Below, in pieces: positions 24,320 to 42,079 of a stretch of DNA of 64,000 nt; within the stretch, counting starts at the first letter, position 1, and each line of letters opens with the position of its first letter. This DNA is from Turritopsis dohrnii (lineage: Eukaryota > Cnidaria > Hydrozoa > Anthoathecata > Oceaniidae). Below the pieces are notes generated by a model. The model worked only from the letters and a program-made list of their open reading frames with translations, was not told the origin of the DNA and searched no databases. The DNA lies in assembly GCA_027922465.2 (NCBI GenBank), contig BQMF02000062.1, forward strand, positions 310,001 to 374,000. The letters run 5' to 3'. Position numbers and translations under genes: made by a program.

Positions 24320-25365
24320 TCACCATCCCTTGCAAGCGAAACTGTTGAAAATCCCCATTTCTCTGTTTGCACCTGTACGGTTAGCATCCGGAGCTTTATT
24401 TTGGCTGTCTTTAGTTAACCTGGCAACAAGGGCATCGATTGTCTCCGCATCAGCTTTATGTAAACCTAACATGAAAATCAATAAAAACAAAATGTAAAAT
24501 AAGTCATTATTTCATCTTTGGAGATATGTCCAAAAAAATTGTGATTAGGTAACGAAAATAAAATCGCCCCGTTTACACCTGCAAACTTCTCAAGAGGAGA
24601 AGAAAGGGACTGTGCAATAAGTGCATTTTTTGAAACACCCATCAACTGGAGTATCACCTTTCTAAACAATTCGAATGTTTGAATGAACATTACACAAAAT
24701 ATAAACATTCGAATTTAATTAAGAAAACACTAAAGCACTATCTACACTACATAGCGAGTTGAAAAAGTAAATCAATATAAACTATATAACATGGTTTCGT
24801 TCGACAGTATGATTAATTTGGCAGTGTGCTCAGTGTTAGGTTTCCTTAATATGTTTTACCGTGACGTTACGGATTTGAATCAAGTACCACCCACTCCCTA
24901 ATTTACAGTGTGACGGAGAATCACGAAAAACGTGAAGAACCACCTACTCCCAAGAGGTGACGTAATTATTGAATATAGTCCCAAAGGAGGAGTGATTTAG
25001 TGAAACTTCAATCCAAGAATTGAATCTTCATTAAAGTAGAACAAAATCATTATAATTCGAACCACCATAATTCGAACAAATTTCGACTTCCTTTCATCTA
25101 TCATTTCTTTGCAAACGAACCTCAAATCAAAACTCGTTACAAATCAAACATTTGTTCGGGCATTTGTGGATGTTCAAATTAGCTACAGACAGCACACGCT
25201 CTTGATTAAATTTTTCTGAATACTATCGCAGGTAAGAGATATTTTATTGTTTTAACAGAACAAATTGAACCTACCTAGAAATGTTCGTCCGATACTGTCC
25301 GAATTTCCACCAATCAAAGTTTTTGGTTGAGCTGTTTCTTGAGGCTTGTTGTCATGTTTCTCCAT
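24320..25365 (-). CDS. Small two-exon gene, 78 residues, unrecognised
   Basis: Exon 1 is 25365-25275: ATG, then 30 codons plus one base, donor GTAGGT. Exon 2 is 24465-24320: acceptor after a T-rich tract ending GTTAG, running to TGA. Phases join exactly. The protein begins MEKHDNKPQETAQPK, is then GGNSDSIGRTFLG, a helical segment HKADAETIDALVARLTK, and a tail DANRTGANREMGIFNSFACK ending GW. AATAAA signals follow the stop on the minus strand. It is polar, with no signal peptide or membrane span. The short helix plus an aromatic GIFNSFA-type C-terminus reminds me of small ciliary microtubule inner proteins, but that is only an impression. The junction falls in a 0.8-kb intron, so neither exon stands out alone. 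Confidence 0.6.
24840..24990. mobile_element. MITE copy, ATTACGTCAC family, in the intron of the small gene
   Basis: Contains TTTTACCGTGACGTTACGG and ends GAGGTGACGTAATTATTGAAT, the inverse of the start of 20745-20885. Non-coding. Confidence 0.55.
25045..25195. mobile_element. Diverged pogo/Tigger-like MITE fragment
   Basis: TAATTCGAACCACCATAATT, CGAACAAATTTCG and CTATCATTTCTTTGCAAACG match the intact copy at 40009-40182. The terminal CAGT ends are not preserved. Confidence 0.6.
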
Positions 25366-25945
25366 TGTTGGTTCTGCTCACATACAGATAATTTTGATTG
25401 TGACGTCAAATTATCAATGGTTTCCCTATTTCAAAGAAGAATTGACGTCACGTGATCATTATGATTTACTTATTTGTTTATCTATTTATTCGTGTTTAAA
25501 TTCCTATTGATGACATCAGCAGACTTCAACCCTCAGTTTGTGTTTATATTTTTAAGTATGTTATCAATTTAGTAGGAAACATTTTCATTCGTGTAAATCC
25601 TCAATGTTTACATTCGTATTTATTCGAAGAATTTCGTACCAACAGATAACGGCTTCTTAGCCGGTACCGATAGGCTCGTTGTTGTGGAAACAAGTTAAAC
25701 ATGTTTTTCAATCAGAAATGAGTATTCGTGTAAAGAGGACATGAACACTGCCCTTGAAATCTAGGTTCCTCGAGTATCGCCGTTTTTGGTTGACATGGAT
25801 TCCTCGAATAATAATAACATTCATCGAATAAAAACGATGTTTAATTAATGTAAAACTATATAACGATAATGCTGGTTTCGTGAAACAAAAATTCAGTCTT
25901 AGCAGATAACACGAACGGGAAGAAACAAATAGTTTGAAATATTGA

Positions 25946-26158
25946 AGACAATGAACTGTCATAAAGTCGAGAAAAACTGTGTCAGCAGTTTTCTTGTGAG
26001 ATAATCTCCACGAGGGAGCCAATCATTTTTTTACTTTGTTTGAGCGCTTTGTTAATAATAAACAGCTTCGCGTTTCCAGATCATTTCTCAATTCTTCTAT
26101 TTCTACTGACATCAGCATAGTGCAACCCTCAGCTCTACATATACAGTTCATTACCGTT
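25946..26158. mobile_element. MITE copy 3 (AATGAACTGT termini), most complete
   Basis: Left AATGAACTGTCAT and right ATACAGTTCATT are inverted repeats enclosing the block shared with 5552-5725 and 16983-17155. About 205 bp. No coding capacity; the small minus-strand ORFs here are accidental. Confidence 0.75.
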
Positions 26159-27321
26159 AAAGTTAAATTTGATGAAGGTTGACTAACGACAAAAACATAC
26201 CATAATTTCAAATGTTAAAGTATTTTAAGTCAGTAAAAGTAACTACAAATATATAAAATATAAAGTATATGTACGTTTTAATAGGCACAAAAGAATTTAT
26301 TCTTTTCGTACTTCTAGTATATGGCACGTGTTTAAAAAAAAAACGGATGGATTAAATTCTTATTTAATTGATTTTGTTACACCAAAAGTCAGTTGAGCCA
26401 CTGTCTGAAGAGGTAAAAATACCCGTATGTCAGAATGATATTTTACAAGAGTGATGTCAGAACATTTTATTGATCAAATAAATTTAATTAAAAAAAAGTA
26501 AAAAAAAACAAACTTTCAATTTGTTTGTTATGTAAAAAAAACAAACTAATTTATGTGTGAACTTTGATGGCTGCAATGGAAATTATAAGTTTGGAATGAA
26601 TGAAACCAAAATAACATGTAAGAAAGTTAGTTGGATCAAAAAATAATATACACTTTTTCTGAAAGATCCCCCATCGTGGTGATAACCTTCATGTTTGCTC
26701 ATCACTGTGAAGAAGCAACCTCGAACCCAGGGCATCAAAAAGGCAAAAGACCCAGGTTTTGAGGTTGTGTGTAGAATGACATTTATCTAGGATCCGAAAA
26801 CAAAGTCTTCGTCACAATGATGGCTGATCGGAGGCAGACTCTACTTACTTGGTTATAAGGCCTCTAGGTTCGTCTCCATTGAAACTTTATTTGAGGCGAA
26901 TAGAGAATAGAGAAAAAACAGATATCTAAAAAAATCAGATAGCTAACATTCAGAGAATGTGTCTGTGTCTTCCATCATTATGTTTGTGTTATTTTACACG
27001 AGATAATGAAAAAAACATTTCTTTGAAAATTATCACGGGGGTCTAGTCATTTACCTTTAATCCCACGACAACCTGTTGACGTCATTGTAGACGCTTAATA
27101 CGTCAGTTTTTCCACATGTTTAGGCTCGGTTGGATGTTTTCTTTAAATAAATTCTTTAAAAAGTTTTCACACCATCTGGTTCAACTTTATTTTCGTTCTT
27201 AAATTAAAAGAAAAAACAGAAAGAAAAAAAAACAAAATTAATAAAAAAGACTCCTAATTACCAGACCTTTCCCGAATTATTTTGAAATGATATGAACTAT
27301 TCTACGGTATCGATCCTGCCT
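26159..27321. other. Intergenic, no supported gene
   Basis: AT-rich with A-tracts and scattered repeat phrases (for example CAACCTCGAACCCAGGGCAT near 26718, shared with 46327 and 19010). Nothing else recognisable. Confidence 0.5.
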
Positions 27322-27409
27322 CAATTTTATTTCATAAAATCTCAGTCGATCTAATACCGAATTCTCACACCCAAACCTACTCAGACTGGAGCCCAGTCTC
27401 CCTAGTTCT
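27322..27409 (+). repeat. DIRS left terminal inverted repeat
   Basis: Starts CAATTTTATTTCATAAAATC and ends near CCTAGTTCT. Its reverse complement is 29911-29998 with only a few differences. Confidence 0.9.
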
Positions 27410-27441
27410 GAATTTTTCATATACCGTATCAACACTTCAAG

Positions 27442-29898
27442 ATGCAAGGTTTGCAGTGTCTGAAAGAATTGTTAAAGGAGAGAGACTACATGTGCAAACT
27501 GGATATGAAAGATGCTTATTTTTCAATCCCTCTTCACCCTTCTTCGAGAAAATACGTGAGATTTTCTTGGTACGAATTTCTTTGCCTTTGTTTTGGTCTG
27601 GGACCAGCACCCAGAATTTTTACGACATTGTTAAAAATTCCCATCGCATTATTACGGGGAATCAACATTCAAGTAATAATTTACCTCGACGACATGCTAT
27701 TGATGGGTCAAACAATGGAGGAAATACTCATGTCCAGAGACACAGTAGTTTTTCTGCTTCAACAACTGGGATTCATTTTGAACTTGCGAAAGTCAGTGTT
27801 AGTTCTCACTCAAGTCATAGAATTTTTAGGATTAAAAGTGGACTCAGTAAAAATGCTATTGTCTCTACCACAGGAGAAAGTAAGGAATATTCAAGGTTTA
27901 TGTCAGAAACTGTACCTCACCCCAAAGGTCTCAATTTCGGCTCTTACCAAAGTATTGGAACATCTGATTCGACTATTCCCGCTGTCCTACCAGCTCAACT
28001 ACAATGTCGTTTACAACAGCAACAAATTTGGGCATTAAAAGAGTTCAATTCTTACGAACATCAAATTTATCTGAACAGGGAATCAAAAAACGAACTTCTT
28101 TGGTGGATAAACAATCTGAGTCTATCAAATGGCCATTATCTAGTGCAATATCATACACCAGTGGAAATAAGGACAGATGCCTCAAAGGAAGGATGGGGGG
28201 CCTATTGTCGAGGAGTAACAGCAAAAGGGGCTTGGACCAAACAGGAAAAAGAACTTCACATAAACATTTTGTTGAAGTTGAAGGCTGTAAAATTAGCTCT
28301 TCTAACATTCAACAAACAGAACAAAATGAAAGCAATTCATCTTCGATTAGACAACACCACAGGGAGGGGGACAACATCCAAAACAATGTTAGATTTGAGC
28401 AAGGAAATTTGGCACTATCTTATTTTACAGGGGATCGCGATTACTGCAGAATGGATACCCAGTTTACAGAACAAGGAAGCGGATTGGGGTTCTTGCAACC
28501 CAGTAGAACCAGCCGAGTGGAAACTATGCCCTCAAATGTTCAAGAAAATCTGTCTTTCCCTGGGGACACCAGACATCAATCTTTTTGCGTCAAGGTGGTC
28601 ACGCCAAATCCAAAAATACATGGCCTGGAAACCAGTCCCTTACAGTGTAGGGACAGATGCAATGCAGCACAGTTGGTCTCAGTTTCAGCTCCCCTATCTC
28701 TTTCCTCCCTTCATAATGATAAACAGGATTTTAGACAAAATAGAGAAGAAAAGGTTACCAAAAGTTCTTGTAGTAACTCCGACTTGGCAAAGTCAACCAT
28801 GGTATTCCAGGCTAGTACACATGTTTATACAAAAACCATTGTTACTTCCAAATGTAAGCAACCTCCTGAACAACCCAAAGGGGGAAAAATCCATTGGCAG
28901 AAAACAAAACATTGAACTTAGCGGTGTGGACAGTTTCAGGCAAAAATTGTGCCAGGAAGGTATTTCAGAGTCTGAAGCCATGCTTATCTCACACAGCAGG
29001 AGACCAGGATCATCAGCTAGTTGCAATGCGTCCTGGAATAAGTGGGTTAGCTGGTGTCGTGAACGATCGTTTGATCCATTTTCATGTGATGTTAAACACG
29101 TATTAGATTTTTTAGCTAAGTTATTTGAAAATGGTCTTGCTTATAGAACAATTAATGGTTATCGTTCTGTAATTTCAGCCTTTCATAACCAAGTTTGTGG
29201 AAAGCCGGTAGAACAGCATCCTCAAGTCTGTGGTTTACTTGCTGGAGTAAAAAAAATCCCCCTCAACCACGTTACGTGTGTATTTGGGATGTACAAGTTG
29301 TTTTAGATCATATCAAAAATAACTGGCCTGATGTTCGGGTACTTTCTGACAGAAATCTTACACTGAAACTCACTACTTTATTGGCTTTATCATCTGCTTC
29401 TGGAGCCGTGACCATACATCATTTAGATATTAGATTTATGGTCATTACAAAAGAGTGGGTAAAATTTACTTTTCATAAACTGCACAAAGGCTGGAAGAAA
29501 GGTGCACCTCCTCCCAGTTTAGTAGTACATGCATATTCAGATGACACACAACTTTGTGTTATTACTACAATACAGGAATATTTGAGTCGCACTGAATTTA
29601 GGCGTCAAGGCAATGGACTCAGCTACTACTGAGCTACATTAAGCCTTATGTTAAAGTAGCCAGTTGTTCTGTCTCCAGGTGGCTTGAAGAGACTCTTTAG
29701 GAGGCAGGAATTGATGTGAGTGTGTTTAAGGGTCATTCTACACGGTCTGCTAGTTCTTCTAAAGCAGGAATGTCTGGTCTTAGCATTGCTGATATTCTTA
29801 AAAGAGATTCATGGTCAAAAGAGTCAACTTGGCAATGTTTTTATAATATGCCAGTAATTTCAGCAGAGGAGGCATTCCAGAAAAAAATTCTTAAATAA
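27442..29898 (+). pseudogene. DIRS RT - RNase H - tyrosine recombinase, frameshifted
   Basis: Frame 1, from 27442 to about 27950: reverse transcriptase core with KLDMKDAYFSIPLHP, GLGPAPRIFT and the catalytic YLDD (IIYLDDMLLMG). The frame then changes to that read at 27990-29270 (STIPAVLPAQ onward), which contains RNase H (RTDASKEGWGAYC, RLDNTT, ADWGSC) and the N-terminal domain of a tyrosine recombinase (SCNASWNKWVSWC ... YRTINGYRSVISAFH). A second frame change near 29260 leads to the catalytic domain (YVCIWDVQVVLDHIKNNWP). After a further frame change near 29620 and an in-frame TAG at 29698-29700, the end holds GHSTRSASSSKAGMSG (the HxxR box) and TWQCFYN with the likely catalytic Tyr. The first catalytic Arg expected near SASGAVTIHHLDI is not seen. 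Confidence 0.9.
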
Positions 29899-29910
29899 CG
29901 CTATAAACAG

Positions 29911-29998
29911 AGAACTATGGAGACTGGGCTCCAGTCTGAGTAGGTTTGGGTGTGAGAATTCATTATTAGATCGACTGAGATTTTATGAAATAAAATTG
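29911..29998 (-). repeat. DIRS right terminal inverted repeat
   Basis: Reverse complement of 27322-27409, running AGAACTATGGAGACTGGGCT to ATAAAATTG. Confidence 0.9.
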
Positions 29999-30015
29999 GA
30001 ATTCCATCAAGGCGC

Positions 30016-36265
<6,250 letters not shown>

Positions 36266-37480
36266 ATGAGTAAGAACAAAGGCGGGTGACATTAATAACG
36301 AAGGACTTACGCCCGTTAGTTTTAGGTCATGTTTATATTTTTTTCTTTTCTTTTCAATTTGATTTTTTTAACGATAGATTCATGTTCGCAAATAAATGTA
36401 AATAGGGTGTTAATTATGAATGAAGTTTATTATGTCGCCGACAAAAAGGATTTGTTACGAAAGACGTTCACACTTCGTGACTTGACTGCTTTTTGGGTGA
36501 ATTAACTACATGATGTACTTAAATAAACTGTTCCATGCATTTTTCCATTTATTTATCATTGTAGAACTCAAAATACAAGAGAATACATGTAAGAGAGTCT
36601 CTGCCCACGACTTACGAACACACCATTGTCAGGACCCGGGACTTGAATGTGGAACCCCGAAATTATTAGTGAGCCTAAGTCGGGTCCTGCTTAAGAATGA
36701 AAGGATACATGAAGAGATGGGACCTATGCCTTGGGTATATGAAACATATAGGCACCAGGGAACTTTTTGAAAAAGTCTAACGCTCAGGGTAGCCGAAAAT
36801 TCTATTGGTGATTTTAAAAGAACATATATATGTAGGGGATAAAAATTTCGAAAGGGGGCATTTCTGAAAAACACGTGACAGTGACGTAAATGATGACGCA
36901 GGGAAATTTATGTCAACAAAATTCAATTCTGAGTACATTTTTGGAAAGCATTTGAAAAGTTATAGAGATTTGATGTAAAAACCTTGACCTGAAAATGTAG
37001 GGTTCAAAAGATATACGCCTTTAAAGTTTTTGACAATTAGGGTGTATTCATATTATTTAGCTTATTTTATTCGTTTTTCACGCAGCATTAATTGTTTCAC
37101 ATGGAATAATTAATGATGATACAATATGACAGGACATATAGCCTAACAATCTGACATTCTGCGTAATGTTTATTTTCTCAATGAAATTTGGTAGAGGAGA
37201 CCTCAGACTACCAAAATCTGCCAGGTGACATTTTTGGAAATGCCTGTATGTCACGTGATTGATTACGTCATAAATTACGGTCAATAAAAATTTTATCTTT
37301 TCAAAAGTCATATTATTATACATCAATCGAAAGATCTTTTAAAATGGAACAAAAATTGTATAAAAACATATGCCTGAAAATTTAGTCCTGAGGTTTTTTA
37401 GGTCCCTTAAAATTTTGATGTCGTCATAGAAGAGGACCAACTATTTTTGACATGTAACCCCTCAATTTTGGTCAGAATTT
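36266..37480. other. Intergenic, coronin 3' region, no supported gene
   Basis: Coronin 3' UTR with AATAAA at 36391-36396, then AT-rich sequence. The small ORF at 36510-36770 has no recognisable domain. Confidence 0.45.
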
Positions 37481-37705
37481 GATTTCTGATCTTTTCCACA
37501 TAAGTAAATTCACTGAGCAAAAAATGCTGACTCAGCAGTTTCATTTCTACGTTGTGTGAGAATACATGAGCGAGAGTATCTTTGTAGTAACAGTTAATGA
37601 ATTATCAAGGCGATGTGTATCCCCCATCTAACATATGAAGCCCTTGCATTGATGTGTATTCGATATTCAATATTCAATCAATAGCATTCATTTTCGTTAG
37701 CCCAC

Positions 37706-39453
37706 ATGGCTGCTGCATCGTTTTTAAGTTTAGATCCTGGTGACGAAAACAAATGTTTATTGTGTAAAGGTGTGATTAAGAAAAACGAGAAGTTTCGAAG
37801 TCTAGGAAGTCAGGGTTGGACGAAGTTTACAGGTTTAGCATGGAAGAATGGAAAGACATAAACATCGAAGTTAACGACAGTAGATTTTTCTTCTCTATAG
37901 CCGTGTTAGATATGCAGAAAAGCCATTTAGAAAGGTTCACAAAAACTGTCGCACAGATGTTTCCACCAAACTCAGTCTATAATAAGAAATTTACTCGTCT
38001 AAAGGTGATGATCCCTGTGAACAGTCATCAGACATCTCTGAACACACCGGCTCTCTACCTGCAACACGCTCTAAGAAGAAAGCATCAAATGACAACCAAG
38101 GAAAGCGATTTTGCTTCATCTATGGTGAAAAACAGTCAAAAGATTCCAAATCGTATGACGAAGGTGGTTTTGGAAGGTGTGAACAGCGGAACGTGATGAC
38201 TAGATTGTTAGAAAGGCAGAAAATATTTATTGCACATCCAAGTCGCAGATTTTACGTCTTGTCGATGGTAAAGAGAGTTTCTTTTCACCTATAAGAGGCT
38301 TAAGTTGCAAACTGGTATTGAGAAACCGAAGAAAACACCAAAAGCGGTCTCAATATTGAAAGAAGATCGTCAAGCTTTTGGGCTTCTGGTTGGAAAAGCT
38401 GCATCTGTTAAAGAAGCATTCGCGTATCCAATCACAACCACACCTCTTAGCCTTGCTACTCCTAATGGTACACTGTGACAAGGAGATAAAGCTGTACTTC
38501 GCAATTTCATGATCAAGGAGTCAAATTCACTTGTTGAAGCACCGACAGAAAACGGAAGATGGATCATTGATGTAATGGCCTTGTTTCGTTGCATCAAACC
38601 TAAAGAAACGTACAAAGCTTGGTTCAAGAGTGTTCTTCAATATGCCAAAATTCTGAAAATTCCACTTATAATAACTTCTAAAGACGAAGCATGGAGAATT
38701 TCAAGAAGCAATGTAGAAATCTTGCCAAGATGGAATCACGAAGTGGCAGACACTAGAATGATATTGCATGCAAACTCTGAAGATACACCAGTAGTTGTCG
38801 TTGCCAAGGACACTGATGTTTTTGTATTGCTAGTTCATGCGATGCAGATGTGCGAACCAGAGAAAGAATGGTTTATGCGCATCGGCAGTGAAAAATTTGT
38901 TAAAATTCGAAAAGTCATTGAAAAGTTTGGCTCCAAAATTTGCTGTGCTCCGGTAGAGGTCCATGCTGTCACAGGTTGCGATACAACCGCATACAAGTAT
39001 ATCATCGGAACTATGTTGAGACAAGAATTCGCATTTACAAAAAATTTGAAGACAAAATCATCTGCAGCGATTCCAGCCGACCCGCAATCCATAGAGGAAG
39101 AGTTGAAACGTGTAAACTTGACATGTTTTATATGGCTACGCTGTTTGGAAAGAAATGTTTCAAGGCCAGATCCAAAGCAATGCGGCTGGAATTCCGAAGA
39201 GAAGGTTAAACATTTGATTCCTAAATGGTCCACAGGCAAGCAACTACCTCCATCACGGATGAAGCCAAAAAAATCTGAGAAGAGCAATAAGAGAGTTTTG
39301 TCTCGAGCATCAGGAAACGAAGCGGACACAGAAGTTGAGACAAGTGATGAAGAAACAAACGCGTCTTCAGCAAAGCGCTTCAGACCCATTAGGGAGATTC
39401 GTAAGACCGACGAGCCTGTTACACGAAAAAAATCGATTACTTGTAAGAATTAA
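37706..39453 (+). pseudogene. Broken gene of a multicopy family with FEN/XPG-I-like acidic motifs
   Basis: The start is MAAASFLSLDPGDENKCLLC, a CxxC zinc-type N-terminus, breaking frame near 37845. The middle is shifted several times (CFIYGEKQSKDSKSYDEGG in one frame, near 38110-38170). From about 38380 a long frame opens: AFAYPITTTPLSLATPNGTL, a TGA at 38476-38478, then 314 codons to the stop at 39451-39453. That part has NHEVADTRMILHA, VVVVAKDTDVFVLLVHAMQ and EVHAVTGCDTTAYKYI. These acidic clusters are spaced like the EAEA, DxD and GxD motifs of FEN/XPG-I nucleases. I recognise the ADTR ... DTDV ... TGCDTT signature as a family repeated many times in cnidarian and other invertebrate genomes. 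The nuclease role is inference. The C-terminus is Lys/Ser-rich, perhaps a nuclear localisation tail. Confidence 0.7.
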
Positions 39454-40008
39454 AATAATAAAAAGTTACTTTGGGGATTTAAAGCCTTTTCTTGTATCAA
39501 AAGAAACATCATTACTTTACACACTTATTTCAAGTGTGTGAGATCACGCGGCTTAAGCTGCCATTTGTAATTTTATATTTGTCACGTGACTAGCACGCGA
39601 CTTATTTTTGTTCGTTCATATTTTTGAAAGATAGTTATACAGTCCTCTGAAATTGCGAAGCACGTGAATTTACAAAGTGTTGATGTGATATTTTAATGAC
39701 TTTGTAGGGAAAAATTCACGAACAACTCTACTAAGTTGTATATAATTCCCTACAAATCTATAGAAAAATAGTTTCGCGTAAACGAAACATGATTTTTCCG
39801 AATCCCGCTAATGCCAGGAAAGCACTTTGAACAGCCTACAGCAGAAGCTGGATATTCAGCAGACTCAGAGTGGTAATCAAATGCAGATGAAGTGGAAGTG
39901 TTGTCAGATTCAGAATGGGAACAAGACTTCACAAATTCAGAGGACGAACAAAGTGATTCTTCGGATAGCGACTTCCTTCCATCTCCACATTTAATCACTC
40001 AACATATA

Positions 40009-40182
40009 CAGTCGAATTTCTTTAATTCGAACCTCCATAATTCGAACTTTCTCTAATTCGAACAAATTTCATGGTCCCTTCACCTATCATTTCTTTGTAA
40101 ATGAACCTCCGTTATTCGAACTTTCCATAAATCGAACATTTTTTTCGGTCCCTTGAGTGTTCGAATTAGAGAGAGTTTACTG
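40009..40182. mobile_element. pogo/Tigger-like MITE, intact, nested in the 2.8-kb element
   Basis: 174 bp starting CAGTCGAATTTCTTTAATTC and ending GAATTAGAGAGAGTTTACTG, flanked by TA on both sides. CAGT termini with TA duplications are typical of pogo/Tigger elements. The interior alternates AATTCGAAC and GTTCGAATTA. Confidence 0.85.
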
Positions 40183-40829
40183 TATTATCAAAATGCCCAA
40201 GTGAAAACCCTTTTTTTATGAAAAGAAATCAAACTGCTGAGTCAGTATTTTTTGTTCAGTGAATTTACTTATGTGGAAAAGATCAGAAATCATAGATAGT
40301 GTCTAAAATGAAAAGAGCAAGGAAGGGTTGCAAGTAGTAAGAAGTTATCAAGTACCGTAGTCAAACCCAGCTGTTCTAAGCAAAAGCTTTACCCAAATTT
40401 CCTGGTACATTAAGACGGTCATCAGTGATCACATAGAATAAAACTAGATCTGGCATTATGGAAGAGGTTTGCATCATTTGCTAAAAGGGAAGTCCTAAGT
40501 TAAGTCAGAATTGCTTTTAACTTATTAGATGTCGGTTATATTATAACATTTTCTCCAAAGGTTTTAAAGAATATATTTTCTCATAAATTGAGTTTTCATG
40601 TGTGCACAATTGAAATGGGTATACATCTTTGGGATTCGAAGGAAAGGATAATATTCCACTTAGTAAAGGCTATAACATCAGAGCTAAGAGATTAGCAAGA
40701 CTCAAACAAGACCATGATGTTTTATTATATAGAAAGGAAGTTCATCATGGAAGTGTTGTAACATAAATGTGTATTCAGTTCACAAAAGTAAAAACAATAC
40801 ATTATACCACTAGTCATTTGAGTTATTAT

Positions 40830-42025
40830 TCAATTACATTGATGAAGGAGTAATCAAACTGATTGAGACTGTCATGCTGAAAGAACTGTATGATGAGTTT
40901 GTCAGAATAATTAGAGAAAGTAACAGTTTAAATGCCCGGACTTATAGTAGTTGGAGAGTCAAGCCGAAGATAATGTAAAAGTTTAAAGAAAAACTATGTT
41001 TTTATGATCCACCTGAAAAAAGCATTCAGAAATGCTAGAATGAAAAGTAGCAGTGAAAGTGACACAGAAGGTAAATGTGAATTTCAACAAGAGGAAAAAT
41101 TTCAACAAATCTGTCAACCAGCTTCTAATTCATGCAGTGCATCTTTAGAAATCAAAAATATTGTGAAGGAAATTCCAGAAATGAGTTGTTTGTGGCTACC
41201 CAAATCATCATAGCTGACATTAAAGCATTGTTTGAATCCTCCTAAACTTTTAAACCTTTTTGTCTTGATGTCTTGGTCTTTCTGATGACCCCACAATAAA
41301 TTAAATGTGTACATTAAGGAGGAGTTTACACCAAAAGTTTTGATTGCCACCCAAGATATGATATTTTCATCATCAAAGGGCACGAAAGCACTATCTTTTA
41401 GCATGGGAACAGTGCAGACAGCAGGCTCTAAAAAGTTAATTCAAAAGTTGAATGGTTTTGGGCATGGTGTTTCCCATTCTAAATGAAACATCACTTGCTT
41501 AAATGAATATGATCTCTGAAATAGCTCTACCATCATTGTTTGAAGTAACATTGAAGAAACAAGATCAGGTAATGGTTCAACACATAGATATGACCAATGG
41601 TACAATAATTCAAAGAAGCAGTGAAGAATCTGCATCAAATGAAGGATTCCAACCAGTAAAGAAACGTGAACGATCGTTGAAAGAATCATTAATGACTTTC
41701 CACACTTTGTATTGGGGAAAAAGAAATATGTGTAACTTAATGACAGTATAGATTAAGCCTTGGTTGTCTGAATGAACAGGAATTTCTCCTGGAACAACTT
41801 ATTCTAAGATCGAAAGATTTCGTAAAATACATCCTAAATCTTACCTAGTTGGACAGGATTTAATACCACAATGTCACAGGTACCTCTACATTTTACAAAA
41901 TACTCATGTTACGGATGATGTTACGGATAATATAAGAAACGAAGAAATAGACGTTGAGGATTACGATGATGATTATGACGAATCTTCTACTTTCTGTGTT
42001 TCACTTAGTAGTTTACAATGATTGA
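40830..42025 (+). pseudogene. Second decayed relic of the same TGCDTT-family gene (middle part)
   Basis: Readable pieces in shifting frames: IDEGVIKLIETVMLKELYDE at about 40840-40900, with ESNSLNARTYSSW after it; PKVLIATQDMI ... GTKALSFSMGTVQTAGSKKL at about 41332-41440, then IQKLNGFGHGVSHS. After a stop, the frame from 41503 gives SNIEETRSGNGSTHR-type text. The QDM...GTVQ...GFGHGVSHS order matches the central region I associate with proteins that end in the ADTR/TGCDTT region. That central region is largely missing from 37706-39453. Several stops and frame changes. The acidic end DVEDYDDDYDESSTFCVSLS is at about 41952-42020. Confidence 0.5.
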
Positions 42026-42079
42026 AAAGGTTAGTAGTAGTTTATTTATATTTCGCCAATGGATAAAAAAAATCTTATA

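Larger units (their letters stand above)
27322..29998 (+). mobile_element. DIRS-type retrotransposon, compact and decayed
   Basis: Terminal inverted repeats of about 88 bp (27322-27409 and 29911-29998) enclose a reverse transcriptase, RNase H and tyrosine recombinase in that order, the combination specific to DIRS elements. DIRS elements integrate through the recombinase rather than a DDE integrase. Total length is about 2.7 kb. The family's usual upstream gag-like ORF and the start of the RT are missing: the RT begins some 30 bases after the left repeat. At least two frame changes and one nonsense codon make it non-functional. Confidence 0.9.
37481..40291. mobile_element. 2.8-kb element with 68-bp terminal inverted repeats and a nuclease-like gene
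   Basis: 37481-37548 (GATTTCTGATCTTTTCCACA ... TCAGCAGTTTCATTTCT) is the near-perfect inverse of 40224-40291, with about three or four mismatches. Between them lies a decayed gene with an N-terminal Cys motif and a C-terminal XPG/FEN-like region, an acidic Ser-rich ORF remnant near 39809-40000, and a nested pogo-like MITE. No DDE transposase is seen. Target duplication not identified; weaker similarity may extend beyond both ends. Confidence 0.75.

Noticed and set aside
28004..28915. 303-codon ORF inside the DIRS element
   Set aside because: Alternative frame over the RNase H/recombinase region. Recognisable RNase H and recombinase motifs are in the other frame.
38835..39389. 184-codon minus-strand ORF
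   Set aside because: Antisense shadow of the nuclease-like gene; motifs ADTR, DTDV and TGCDTT are on the plus strand.
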